Positions 1-5,822 of a DNA stretch of 10,590 nt are shown piece after piece. The DNA lies in contig CAYPLH010000094.1 in assembly GCA_964411505.1 (NCBI GenBank), forward strand, positions 1-10,590, read 5' to 3'. Both the position numbers and the translations under genes were made by a program. The stretch comes from CAYPLH01 sp964411505 (lineage in GTDB: Bacteria; Bacillota; Clostridia; CAYPLH01; DUMO01). Numbering within the stretch: position 1 is the stretch's first letter; the number at the start of each line of letters is the position of its first letter. Below the pieces are notes generated by a model. That model worked only from the letters and a program-made list of their open reading frames with translations, was not told the DNA's origin and ran no database searches.

Positions 1-51
1 AATTACTTTAATGTTAAAGCCAACCTCTCTATAGGGGGGCTACCTGAATAG
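1..51 (+). CDS. Possible 3' end of an upstream gene (partial)
   Basis: Frame 1 is open from the left edge to a TAG at 49-51 and would encode a 16-residue tail ending in SIGGLPE. In related Clostridia an RNase G-type gene often precedes rplU, so this could be its end, but 16 residues are too few to identify it. Frame 2 is also open for 10 codons, so the frame choice is uncertain. The position, just upstream of the rplU promoter, fits a gene end. Confidence 0.25.
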   Translation, partial: NYFNVKANLSIGGLPE

Positions 52-95
52 ACACCTTAAGGATATTGACTACAACGAAATAGAAATTAAAGTGA

Positions 96-124
96 TTGAC
101 ACCGATTCGCTAGTGTGTTAAAAT
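96..124 (+). promoter_or_regulatory. Sigma-A promoter of the rplU operon
   Basis: TTGACA at 96-101 and TAAAAT at 119-124 are separated by 17 bp: a perfect -35 box and a -10 box with one mismatch. Transcription would start near 131, giving a leader of about 130 nt before rplU. Confidence 0.8.
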
Positions 125-130
125 ATTTCG

Positions 131-262
131 GTAGCCGCTCGGACGGGGCCTTATCAAGGATATTTTGGTTACTTGGTAAAAAATGCGGTTTAAACTGCTG
201 CCCTAAGGGTTGCATTATGTATTATGCATAGCCGGCGAGACTGGGAGTGGGAGGTGTTATGA
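131..262 (+). promoter_or_regulatory. Structured 5' leader of rplU (L21-leader type candidate)
   Basis: The untranslated leader contains several local stems. TATCAAG at 152-158 pairs with CTTGGTA at 172-178. GCGGT at 185-189 pairs with ACTGC at 194-198. GCTGCCC at 197-203 pairs with GGGTTGC at 207-213, and TGCAT pairs with ATGCA around 211-228. The second and third stems share bases 197-198 and could be alternatives. Firmicutes rplU operons are known to carry a conserved L21 leader thought to mediate autoregulation. The position and the CCC-TAA-GGG hairpin fit that family, but assignment needs a covariance-model search. Confidence 0.5.
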
Positions 263-574
263 ATGTACGCAATAATTGAAGCATGTGGAAGGCAATATAA
301 AGTGCAAGAAGGCGATGTAGTATTTCTTGATCTAATAGATGCAGAAAGAGGAAACACTGTAACTTTTGACAAAGTACTGGCCTTTTCCAAAGAAGGTTCA
401 GTAGAGTTTGGTACTCCGTTTGTATCTAATGTTAATGTTCAGGCAAAAGTTTTGGATCATGGCAAGGACAAAAAAATAATTGTTTTCAAGTATAAGCCAA
501 AGAAAGGCTACAGAAGGAAACAAGGTCATAGACAGCCATATACTAAAGTACAAATTGAAGCAATAAATTCATGA
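263..574 (+). CDS. rplU: 50S ribosomal protein L21
   Basis: Encodes L21 (103 aa, the usual length), a large-subunit protein that binds 23S rRNA in the body of the 50S subunit. The N-terminus MYAIIEACGRQYKVQEGD matches the family's opening beta-hairpin. The basic C-terminal stretch KKGYRRKQGHRQPYTKVQI (residues about 80-98) is the L21 signature. The ATG at 263 follows a GGGAGGTG ribosome binding site at 249-256 with normal spacing. It is the first gene of the rplU-ysxB-rpmA operon, and its stop codon overlaps the ysxB start by 4 bp (ATGA). Expression is probably controlled through the leader upstream. Confidence 0.97.
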   Translation: MYAIIEACGRQYKVQEGDVVFLDLIDAERGNTVTFDKVLAFSKEGSVEFGTPFVSNVNVQAKVLDHGKDKKIIVFKYKPKKGYRRKQGHRQPYTKVQIEAINS

Positions 575-900
575 TAAGTGTTAATTTTGTAAGAGACAAA
601 AGTGGTTTAATTCGAAAGTTTACTATTATGGGACATGCAGGTTTTGAAGAAGCGGGTCGTGACGTAATTTGTTCTGCAGTATCAGCCATCGCATATACAG
701 CGTTAGGTGGAATGGAAGAGTTGGTTGGGATTTTAAATCACACCGAAAAAGACGGCTTTATGAAGTTTTATCTTCCAGTGGATATTGAAAAAGATAAAGA
801 AAAAACTGCGCGAATTATTCTTGATACAATGGCGATAGGACTTAAGCAGATTGAAAATAGTTATGGTGAATATATAGAAGTTATTGAGGAGGAGGTGTAG
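571..900 (+). CDS. ysxB: Ribosomal-processing cysteine protease Prp (YsxB family)
   Basis: Encodes a 109-aa YsxB/Prp family protein. In Firmicutes this cysteine protease removes the N-terminal extension of ribosomal protein L27 before or during 50S assembly. The catalytic pair is visible: His22 in GHAGFEEAG and Cys34 in DVICSAVSA, matching the family's His22/Cys34 arrangement. The start ATG at 571 overlaps the rplU stop as ATGA and has no strong ribosome binding site, so translational coupling to rplU is likely. Its substrate gene rpmA follows directly, and the rpmA Shine-Dalgarno lies inside the ysxB 3' end. This rplU-prp-rpmA order is the standard Firmicutes arrangement. Confidence 0.95.
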   Translation: MISVNFVRDKSGLIRKFTIMGHAGFEEAGRDVICSAVSAIAYTALGGMEELVGILNHTEKDGFMKFYLPVDIEKDKEKTARIILDTMAIGLKQIENSYGEYIEVIEEEV

Positions 901-904
901 ACTA

Positions 905-1189
905 ATGATTAAAATAAATTTACAATTATTTGCCTCTAAAAAGGGAGTCGGAAGCTCTAGAAATGGTCGTGACAGTGAGTCTAAGAGATTGGGTGTAAAA
1001 AGAGGCGATGGTCAGTTTGTATTGGCAGGAAACATATTAGTGAGGCAAAGAGGAACAAAAATTCACCCGGGCGATAATGTTGGCAAGGGAAAAGACGATA
1101 CATTGTTTGCACTGATTGATGGTAAGGTTTCATTCCAGAGAATGGACAAAACCAGAAAGAAAGTGAGTATTGTCGCAGTTGCTGAATAA
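905..1189 (+). CDS. rpmA: 50S ribosomal protein L27 with cleavable N-terminal extension
   Basis: Encodes L27 (94 aa), whose mature N-terminus reaches toward the peptidyl-transferase centre of the 50S subunit. The protein begins MIKINLQLFASKKG. Residues 1-9 are the Firmicutes-type extension, and cleavage by Prp between Phe9 and Ala10 would expose ASKKG. The site reads LQLFA here instead of the more common LQFFA. The core SSRNGRDSESKRLGVKRGDG and the motif GNILVRQRGTKIHPGDNVG are diagnostic. I chose the ATG at 905 because AGGAGGAGGTG at 887-897 is ideally placed. An in-frame TTG at 884 would run translation through that ribosome binding site and add seven unrelated residues. It is the last gene before the terminator at 1287. 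Confidence 0.96.
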   Translation: MIKINLQLFASKKGVGSSRNGRDSESKRLGVKRGDGQFVLAGNILVRQRGTKIHPGDNVGKGKDDTLFALIDGKVSFQRMDKTRKKVSIVAVAE

Positions 1190-1286
1190 TTTTAAAGTTT
1201 GACCTTCTATACAGTTTATTCAACATATAAAGAGTAGGGTCAAGATGTGACTAGAAAGAATATAAAAATATAATCATTAGAGTATA

Positions 1287-1315
1287 ATCCCGGGTCACCC
1301 CGGGATTTGTTTTTT
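1287..1315 (+). terminator. Rho-independent terminator after rpmA
   Basis: A perfect 8-bp stem (ATCCCGGG at 1287-1294, CCCGGGAT at 1299-1306) with a TCAC loop is followed by TTGTTTTTT. It lies 97 bp after rpmA and 31 bp before obg, so it should end the ribosomal-protein transcript and separate obg from it, or attenuate obg if readthrough occurs. Confidence 0.9.
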
Positions 1316-1346
1316 AAAAATGCCCAAAATGGCAAAGGAGTAAGGT

Positions 1347-2621
1347 ATGTTTATTGATAGTGCAAATATAAGTATTAAGGCCGGTGACGGAGGAAATGGA
1401 ATAGTATCATTCCGTAGGGAAAAATATATTGCTGCTGGGGGACCTGATGGTGGAGACGGTGGTAAAGGTGGAGACGTAATATTTTTTGTGGACGAAAATA
1501 TTCATACGCTTATGGACTTCCGCTATAAGAGAAAGTACAAAGCACAGTCAGGGCAGGATGGGGGAGCTGTAAATCGGTTTGGAAAAGGTGGAGAAGATCT
1601 CGTAATAAAAGTGCCTGTAGGCACTATAGTAAAAAATGCAGATACTGGTGAGGTTATTGCCGATTTGGTAAAACCTGAGCAAAGCTTTATTATAGCGCGA
1701 GGTGGAAAAGGCGGAAAAGGTAATCAACATTTTGCAACACCTACAAGGCAAGTGCCTACTTTTGCCAAAAGTGGTTGGACTGGAGAAGAAATAAAGGTCC
1801 TTCTTGAACTCAAGTTGTTAGCAGATGTTGGCTTAATAGGATTCCCTAATGTAGGCAAGTCAACAATTTTATCTATGGTATCGTCCGCAAAGCCTAAGAT
1901 AGCAAATTACCACTTCACCACGCTGGAACCAAACCTTGGTGTAGTCAGTCTGGGAGAGGGAAATAGCTTTACAATTGCAGATATTCCTGGACTTATTGAG
2001 GGAGCTCATGAAGGGGTAGGTCTTGGGCACGATTTTCTAAAGCATATTGAAAGAACCAAGCTAATAATACACGTTATTGATATGGCAGGAATAGAAGGAA
2101 GAAATCCTGTAGAAGATTATTACAGCATAAACAAGGAACTGGATCAGTTTAGTAAGAAATTATCAAAAAAGCCTCAAGTTATAGCAGCTAATAAAATTGA
2201 CATTCCAACAGCTAATGAGAATCTAGAGCAATTCAAGAAAGCTGTAAAAGATGAAGGTTGTAAGATTTTTCCTGTTTCTGCCGCAACAAACAAAGGACTC
2301 AAAGAGCTTATGTTTTATGCGGCAAGTATGCTTGCTAAATTGCCTGAGACAGTTCTTGAAGATGAGTCTGCTAATAAAGTGATTTACAAAGCACAGGAGG
2401 AAGAACTTTTTACAATAAGCAAGGATGAAAGCGTATATGTTGTTGAAGGTAGCTGGGTCAAGAGGCTGCTCATGTCTACTAATTTTAACAGTTACGAATC
2501 ATTACAGTATTTTCAGAGAACTCTTAAAAGGAGAGGCGTAATCGACAAGCTTGAAGAAATGGGTATAGAAGAAGGAGACACCGTAAGGATTTATGATTTT
2601 GAATTTGACTATATGAAGTAA
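1347..2621 (+). CDS. obgE: GTPase ObgE/CgtA
   Basis: Encodes Obg (424 aa), an essential ribosome-associated GTPase acting in 50S maturation and in stringent and sporulation control in Firmicutes. The domains appear in order. The glycine-rich Obg fold (residues 1-158) contains GGPDGGDGGKGGDV at 31-44. The G domain (about 159-330) has G1 GFPNVGKST at 165-173, switch threonines in HFTT at 189-192, G3 DIPG at 212-215, G4 NKID at 282-285 and G5 SAA at 311-313. The C-terminal OCT domain covers about 350-424. All catalytic motifs are intact. The ATG follows AAAGGAG at 1334-1340. The gene is just after the rpmA terminator, and no convincing dedicated promoter was found except an isolated TATAAT at 1283-1288. 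Confidence 0.97.
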   Translation: MFIDSANISIKAGDGGNGIVSFRREKYIAAGGPDGGDGGKGGDVIFFVDENIHTLMDFRYKRKYKAQSGQDGGAVNRFGKGGEDLVIKVPVGTIVKNADTGEVIADLVKPEQSFIIARGGKGGKGNQHFATPTRQVPTFAKSGWTGEEIKVLLELKLLADVGLIGFPNVGKSTILSMVSSAKPKIANYHFTTLEPNLGVVSLGEGNSFTIADIPGLIEGAHEGVGLGHDFLKHIERTKLIIHVIDMAGIEGRNPVEDYYSINKELDQFSKKLSKKPQVIAANKIDIPTANENLEQFKKAVKDEGCKIFPVSAATNKGLKELMFYAASMLAKLPETVLEDESANKVIYKAQEEELFTISKDESVYVVEGSWVKRLLMSTNFNSYESLQYFQRTLKRRGVIDKLEEMGIEEGDTVRIYDFEFDYMK

Positions 2622-2652
2622 GTTGGCAAGAGAAGTCTGTTAAGAAATAGCC

Positions 2653-2703
2653 AAAGGACAAAATCTGAAATAGTGCAGATAATTGAAAGGTGATTTGTTC
2701 TTT
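2653..2703. terminator. Candidate weak terminator between convergent obg and the DUF4364 gene
   Basis: AAAGGACAAAATC at 2653-2665 can pair with GATTTGTTCTTT at 2692-2703, giving about 12 bp with one bulge and one G-U pair. The loop is long (26 nt) and the stem AT-rich, but the 3' arm is U-rich. The element lies between two genes that converge and could act in both directions. Confidence 0.35.
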
Positions 2704-2725
2704 ACAGAGAGTCTAAAAAGGAAGA

Positions 2726-3259
2726 TTAACGTGTTTTGATTAGGCTTTCAATGATTTCAGAATACATTTCTTGGGAGTTCTTTTTCCAATGCGAGCATAT
2801 TTGAAGAGCGTTTTCCCTTGAACCAACTGATATTGAAAGCTCAATCAACTTAAAATCGTCTTCGCTGATATCTAGATTAACAATGAACTCGTTCTCGTTT
2901 AATGCTGTATAATCTGCTGCAACAACAGTTTCATATTTTTTACTTCTTCGTAATGAATATATTGAGTCATCTATTCTTTTCTTTATTCCTTTTGGTATGA
3001 TGTCTGTAAAGTATTCTAAAAGCTCCTTTCCACCATCTGTTATTGTATAATAAGTATGGTTATCTTTTTTTTCTAATTGAAGATATGAGTTTTCACAAAG
3101 GTCTGTTAAAAAATGCTGAAGAACAAAATAGTTCATTATTCGGTTCTCAATAACAATTTTCGTTATTTGCAGATTGCTTACAGGCATATTTGCTTTATCC
3201 ACTGAATACAAAAGAATTATCTTATTTTCAGCTGTTTCTCTGTCGTTTGAAGTAATCAA
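2726..3259 (-). CDS. DUF4364 family protein
   Basis: Encodes a 177-aa soluble protein resembling the clostridial DUF4364 family, whose function is unknown. Residues about 8-95 look like a winged-helix domain: ENKIILLYSVDKANMPVSN and the following helices, then a wing around KKDNHTYYTITDGGKELLEY. This gives the typical PadR/MarR-like pattern of a helical bundle, a beta-hairpin and an 'IT..GKELL' motif. The C-terminal half (about 105-177) is probably a separate alpha/beta domain. The start is a TTG, supported by AGGTGG six bases upstream (3266-3271 on the complement); the next Met is at residue 24. It is the only minus-strand gene here and has its own promoter and leader. DNA binding is an inference. 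Confidence 0.8.
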   Translation of the reverse strand: MITSNDRETAENKIILLYSVDKANMPVSNLQITKIVIENRIMNYFVLQHFLTDLCENSYLQLEKKDNHTYYTITDGGKELLEYFTDIIPKGIKKRIDDSIYSLRRSKKYETVVAADYTALNENEFIVNLDISEDDFKLIELSISVGSRENALQICSHWKKNSQEMYSEIIESLIKTR

Positions 3260-3290
3260 CTTAAACCACCTGCTAATTAAATTTATTTAG

Positions 3291-3348
3291 TACTACGGCA
3301 AATAACAAAGGTGCCTACACCACTTTCCAACTTTAAAAAGCCGAAGTA
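3291..3348 (-). promoter_or_regulatory. Structured leader element of the DUF4364 gene
   Basis: TACTACGGC (3291-3299) can pair with GCCGAAGTA (3340-3348), 8 of 9 positions. This encloses a smaller hairpin, GGTG-CCTA-CACC (3310-3321), flanked by AAA/TTT pairs. It falls inside the predicted 5' untranslated leader of the minus-strand gene, about 20 nt upstream of its ribosome binding site. I do not recognise it as a known riboswitch class. Confidence 0.35.
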
Positions 3349-3364
3349 TCTATTTCAGGTTACA

Positions 3365-3393
3365 ATTATAACACACAATAGAAAGTAAATAAA
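3365..3393 (-). promoter_or_regulatory. Candidate promoter of the DUF4364 gene
   Basis: On the minus strand a perfect TATAAT (complement of 3365-3370) is preceded by TG one base upstream (extended -10). A weaker TTTATT lies 17 bp upstream (3388-3393). The start would be near 3358, leaving about a 100-nt leader. Confidence 0.5.
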
Positions 3394-3564
3394 TTGTTTT
3401 AAACATTAACCCCAATGTGGTTTTAGTCTATTTGTGTCTGTTCAGACCCTACATATTGAGATATAACTTTCGCAATAACGGAAACTACGCTTCATTTGCA
3501 AGAGCTGTAAAAGTTTTCGCTCGGGTAGTAACAATATAGAGTAATAATAGACATCCATATTATA

Positions 3565-3594
3565 TATAATTAATACTGCAAAACAGTGGCAGTA
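3565..3594 (+). promoter_or_regulatory. Possible -10 box and leader hairpin of the 3631 gene
   Basis: A TATAAT sits at 3565-3570 but no good -35 box lies at the right distance. Just downstream TACTGC (3574-3579) and GCAGTA (3589-3594) form a perfect 6-bp stem with a 9-nt loop. The rest of the divergent intergenic region (3395-3560) shows no gene, only short weak inverted repeats. Confidence 0.25.
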
Positions 3595-3630
3595 AGTATG
3601 CCTAAAAAATAAACAATAAAGGTGTTGTCA

Positions 3631-4659
3631 ATGAAAGACTTAGCGGTTATACTGTTCGCCAAGACGCATGCAAATGAGGACAAGAATAGTTTTTTTAAAG
3701 ATATATTTTTAAAAGTAACTAATATCTTTAAAAAAAAAGAGATTAATATAGATTTTGAGGTAGCAAGCATATATAGTGGATTGAATGTGTATTTCATAAA
3801 ACTTCCCTATTCAAAAGCAAATATTGAAAATATGATGCCTCAAAAACTAAATAAGTTATTGGAAGGAGTAAAATCTTTTCTGGATAGAAAGAGCATCATT
3901 TACTGTGTTTATCCTGCTGGAGTACACTTGAACTTTGGCGATAGATTCATTGAAAGCAATTTTTTTGGAGGTCATCTTTTTAAGGGTCTTTTTAGGAGAG
4001 TAATAAAATCTATATATAATGAAAATAATATAGATCCTGATGACTTAAATATTGCAATCATATCAGGTGAAGAAGAAGAAGAGACTAATGGATTGCTCAA
4101 TGTTCTTGCTCCAGAAGTTAAATACCTTACTATTATAGATAAACAAAAAGATAGGTACAATGATCTAATGGACAGAGTTTATGAAAAAACAGGCTTGTCT
4201 ATAGTGTTAACAGAGGATTTGCGTACTGCTTTAAAAACTTCAGATATTTTAATTAATCTTAGTCAGTCTATAAAACCAGCAAGTCGGACGCGCCTGAAGC
4301 CCGGCATGTTATTGGTTAATTACGGTAAGATAGATGGCTTGGAAATTTCTGATGACAATGTAGTCATAAATGGTATTGAAATTACTTATAAAGAATTTAT
4401 TCCGGAGAAAATAAAAATGGAATTTTTTAATTTTTATAATAAACTAGAATTTTTGGAGATGATAATTCTATTTTCAATAACTCTAGATGGTCCAAAGTCG
4501 TTTGATTTCAGCGATGAGTATGTAAGACGGGTAGAAGAGGAGTTTGATAAATTAGGAGGATGCATAAAAAGCTTTAAGGGAATGCATAGTTTTTTAAAAA
4601 GGAAAGATGTTCTTGAAAAAGTCAAACAACGCGCTGTACGTAAGGTACCAAGACATTGA
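3631..4659 (+). CDS. Hypothetical protein with degenerate Rossmann-like middle domain
   Basis: I do not recognise this 342-aa family. The N-terminal part (1-130) is mixed alpha/beta with no signal peptide. Residues about 138-235 resemble a dehydrogenase-type nucleotide-binding fold: a strand at DLNIAIISG, a second strand at VKYLTIIDK followed by a helix and the TGLSIVLTEDLRTALKTSD segment, then ILINLSQS and PGMLLVNYG. This is the order seen in shikimate-dehydrogenase-like domains. However, the glycine-rich GxGxxG loop after the first strand is replaced by an acidic run (GEEEEETNG), so cofactor binding is doubtful. The C-terminus (290-342) is charged, helical and ends basic. The ATG at 3631 is preferred because AAAGGTG at 3618-3624 is well spaced; an in-frame GTG at 3622 overlaps that site. 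Transcribed toward greA. Confidence 0.75.
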   Translation: MKDLAVILFAKTHANEDKNSFFKDIFLKVTNIFKKKEINIDFEVASIYSGLNVYFIKLPYSKANIENMMPQKLNKLLEGVKSFLDRKSIIYCVYPAGVHLNFGDRFIESNFFGGHLFKGLFRRVIKSIYNENNIDPDDLNIAIISGEEEEETNGLLNVLAPEVKYLTIIDKQKDRYNDLMDRVYEKTGLSIVLTEDLRTALKTSDILINLSQSIKPASRTRLKPGMLLVNYGKIDGLEISDDNVVINGIEITYKEFIPEKIKMEFFNFYNKLEFLEMIILFSITLDGPKSFDFSDEYVRRVEEEFDKLGGCIKSFKGMHSFLKRKDVLEKVKQRAVRKVPRH

Positions 4660-4675
4660 GGTGGTATTTTTTCTT
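4645..4675 (+). terminator. Weak terminator overlapping the end of the 3631 gene
   Basis: GTACCA (4645-4650) can pair with TGGTAT (4662-4667), five Watson-Crick pairs plus one wobble, followed by TTTTTCTT. The stem is short and overlaps the stop codon, so efficiency is uncertain. Confidence 0.35.
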
Positions 4676-4696
4676 GGGGGTTAAATTGGGGGTTAA
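4674..4696 (+). repeat. Tandem 11-bp direct repeat upstream of the greA promoter
   Basis: TTGGGGGTTAA occurs perfectly at 4674-4684 and 4686-4696 (12-bp period). The second copy ends 8 bp before the -35 box at 4705. This is where an activator would bind, but no family consensus is recognised. Confidence 0.6.
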
Positions 4697-4704
4697 TACG
4701 CATC

Positions 4705-4733
4705 TTGACAATGAAACATTTGTATTCTATAAT
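4705..4733 (+). promoter_or_regulatory. Perfect consensus sigma-A promoter upstream of greA
   Basis: TTGACA (4705-4710), a 17-bp spacer and TATAAT (4728-4733) match the vegetative consensus at every position. Transcription should begin near 4740, about 230 nt before the greA start codon. Confidence 0.85.
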
Positions 4734-4739
4734 GTATAA

Positions 4740-4910
4740 AAATTTATATAAGCTTTAAAAGAAAACTATAATGAATAGAGATATGGAAAGTGGTTAGAAT
4801 TACATCAAGCATACAGATGCAAGTATATTTTAGCATATTTAATGTTCGTTTCATTTTCTGTTTTGATGTGGGGGGGTTGCGAGGTTTCTTAAAGCTTCTT
4901 TAGTATAATA
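4740..4910 (+). ncRNA. Structured greA leader or possible small RNA
   Basis: Starting about 10 nt after the predicted transcription start, AAGCTTTAA plus GAAA (4750-4764, with an AA bulge) pairs with TTTCTTAAAGCTT (4885-4897), a 13-bp long-range closing stem. Inside it ACATCAA (4802-4808) pairs perfectly with TTGATGT (4863-4869), enclosing the small hairpin GCAT-ACAG-ATGC (4809-4820). A G7 run lies at 4870-4876 inside the closing stem. No reading frame of note is present; the only small ORF (from 4771) has 8 codons and no ribosome binding site. This may be the greA 5' leader or an independent RNA. I cannot match it to a known class. Confidence 0.35.
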
Positions 4911-4972
4911 AAAATATTAAGTGCATATATTATCACAAATATTACAAGGTAACGTAAAGGAGAGTCGTTAAT

Positions 4973-5449
4973 ATGACCAATAAGGAAATAGTATTGACAT
5001 ATGAGGGTTTGAAAAAGCTTGAGGACGAACTGGATTATCTAAAGCGTGTAAAAAGAAGAGAAATTGCCGAGAGAATTAAACAAGCTCTCGGATTTGGAGA
5101 TATATCAGAAAATTCTGAATACGATGAAGCGAAAAATGATCAAGCGCAACTGGAAACCAGGATTGTTCAACTGGAAACAATGCTAAGAAAAGCTAAAGTA
5201 ATAGATGATGATGAGATAAACACTGATAGTGTAGGTTTAGGAACTAAGGTAAAGCTTTATGACATAGAATTTAAAGAAGAAATAGAGTACAGTATTGTAG
5301 GTTCTACTGAGTCGGATCCTTCACAAAACAAAATATCAAATGAATCGCCGGTAGGAAAAGCTCTTATGGAAAAAATAGTGGGAAATACGGTTGAAGTAGT
5401 TGTTCCAGCTGGGGTGATTAAGCTAAAAATACTAGACATTTATAAATAG
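4973..5449 (+). CDS. greA: Transcription elongation factor GreA
   Basis: Encodes GreA (158 aa, typical length), which inserts into the RNA polymerase secondary channel and stimulates cleavage of backtracked RNA. The N-terminal coiled coil (about residues 8-75) carries the tip sequence GDISENSEYDEAKNDQ (42-57) with the conserved acidic residues that position the catalytic Mg2+. The C-terminal FKBP-like domain (about 80-158) contains the SNESPVGKALMEKIVGNTVE signature. The ATG follows AAAGGAGA at 4956-4963. It is driven by the consensus promoter at 4705-4733 through a long leader. Its neighbour is lysS, a common clostridial pairing, but the 373-nt gap and separate lysS promoter suggest independent transcripts. 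Confidence 0.97.
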   Translation: MTNKEIVLTYEGLKKLEDELDYLKRVKRREIAERIKQALGFGDISENSEYDEAKNDQAQLETRIVQLETMLRKAKVIDDDEINTDSVGLGTKVKLYDIEFKEEIEYSIVGSTESDPSQNKISNESPVGKALMEKIVGNTVEVVVPAGVIKLKILDIYK

Positions 5450-5754
5450 TTATTATTGAAGCTACAACGAAAAATTTATTAGATCAATGTATATATAGCA
5501 CTTGATAGGAATTCAGGCATCTTAATTGTCCCTGGTTCCTATCAGGATTAATTCGTGTTTCTAGTTCTTATCTTAGAATATTACTTTGTTGCATTTTTGC
5601 TTAGAACAGTCGGATTGCTTTCGCTCGCTCTGACTATACATCTCTTGGCTGCATTCTGCTAATGTTTCCTAACATTGTACAGTTATATCTCTTCAGCTAC
5701 CTGCAAATAGCGACCTAAATTCCAATCATATTATCAAAAGCGTAATCCTTGTAT
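5450..5754 (+). other. Non-coding greA-lysS gap with a series of hairpins
   Basis: No gene is seen. Four inverted repeats occur in a row. TGATAGGAA (5503-5511) pairs with TTCCTATCA (5536-5544), extendable by TCAGG/CCTGG to about 14 bp. TTCTA (5559-5563) pairs with TAGAA (5574-5578). AGTCGGA (5608-5614) pairs with TCTGACT (5629-5635). AATGTT (5661-5666) pairs with AACATT (5671-5676). The first is the strongest and may end or stabilise the greA transcript, though no U-tract follows. No T-box motif (GGTGGNACCGCG) is present ahead of lysS. Confidence 0.45.
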
Positions 5755-5783
5755 TGAATTTCTTTGTCCTATTAATATATAAT
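5754..5783 (+). promoter_or_regulatory. Promoter of lysS
   Basis: TTGAAT (5754-5759), an 18-bp spacer and a perfect TATAAT (5778-5783). The -10 box is embedded in a perfect 8-bp inverted repeat, TAATATAT-N6-ATATATTA (5773-5794). That could be an operator or merely AT-rich sequence. The transcript would start near 5790. Confidence 0.6.
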
Positions 5784-5822
5784 ATGATATATTAGTATTT
5801 CTTAAATATTGGAGGTATTTGG

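Noticed and set aside
884..904. N-terminally extended L27 starting at a TTG
   Set aside because: The extension is encoded by the AGGAGGAGGTG ribosome binding site itself; the ATG at 905 has ideal spacing and gives the standard L27 N-terminus.
1199..1231. Promoter for obg with TTGACC and TATAAA
   Set aside because: The spacer would be 21 bp, too long, and the transcript would run into the terminator at 1287.
4434..4703. 89-codon minus-strand open frame
   Set aside because: It lies mostly opposite the well-supported 3631-4659 gene, has no recognisable product and its 5' end runs into the greA promoter.
4740..4910. 6S RNA
   Set aside because: Length and closing stem are suggestive, but I see neither the GC-rich flanks of a central bubble nor a terminator at the 3' end; kept only as an unclassified structured RNA.
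5450..5822. T-box riboswitch ahead of lysS
   Set aside because: No T-box core sequence (GGTGGNACCGCG) or terminator/antiterminator pair is visible, and the promoter lies only about 35 bp before the gene.
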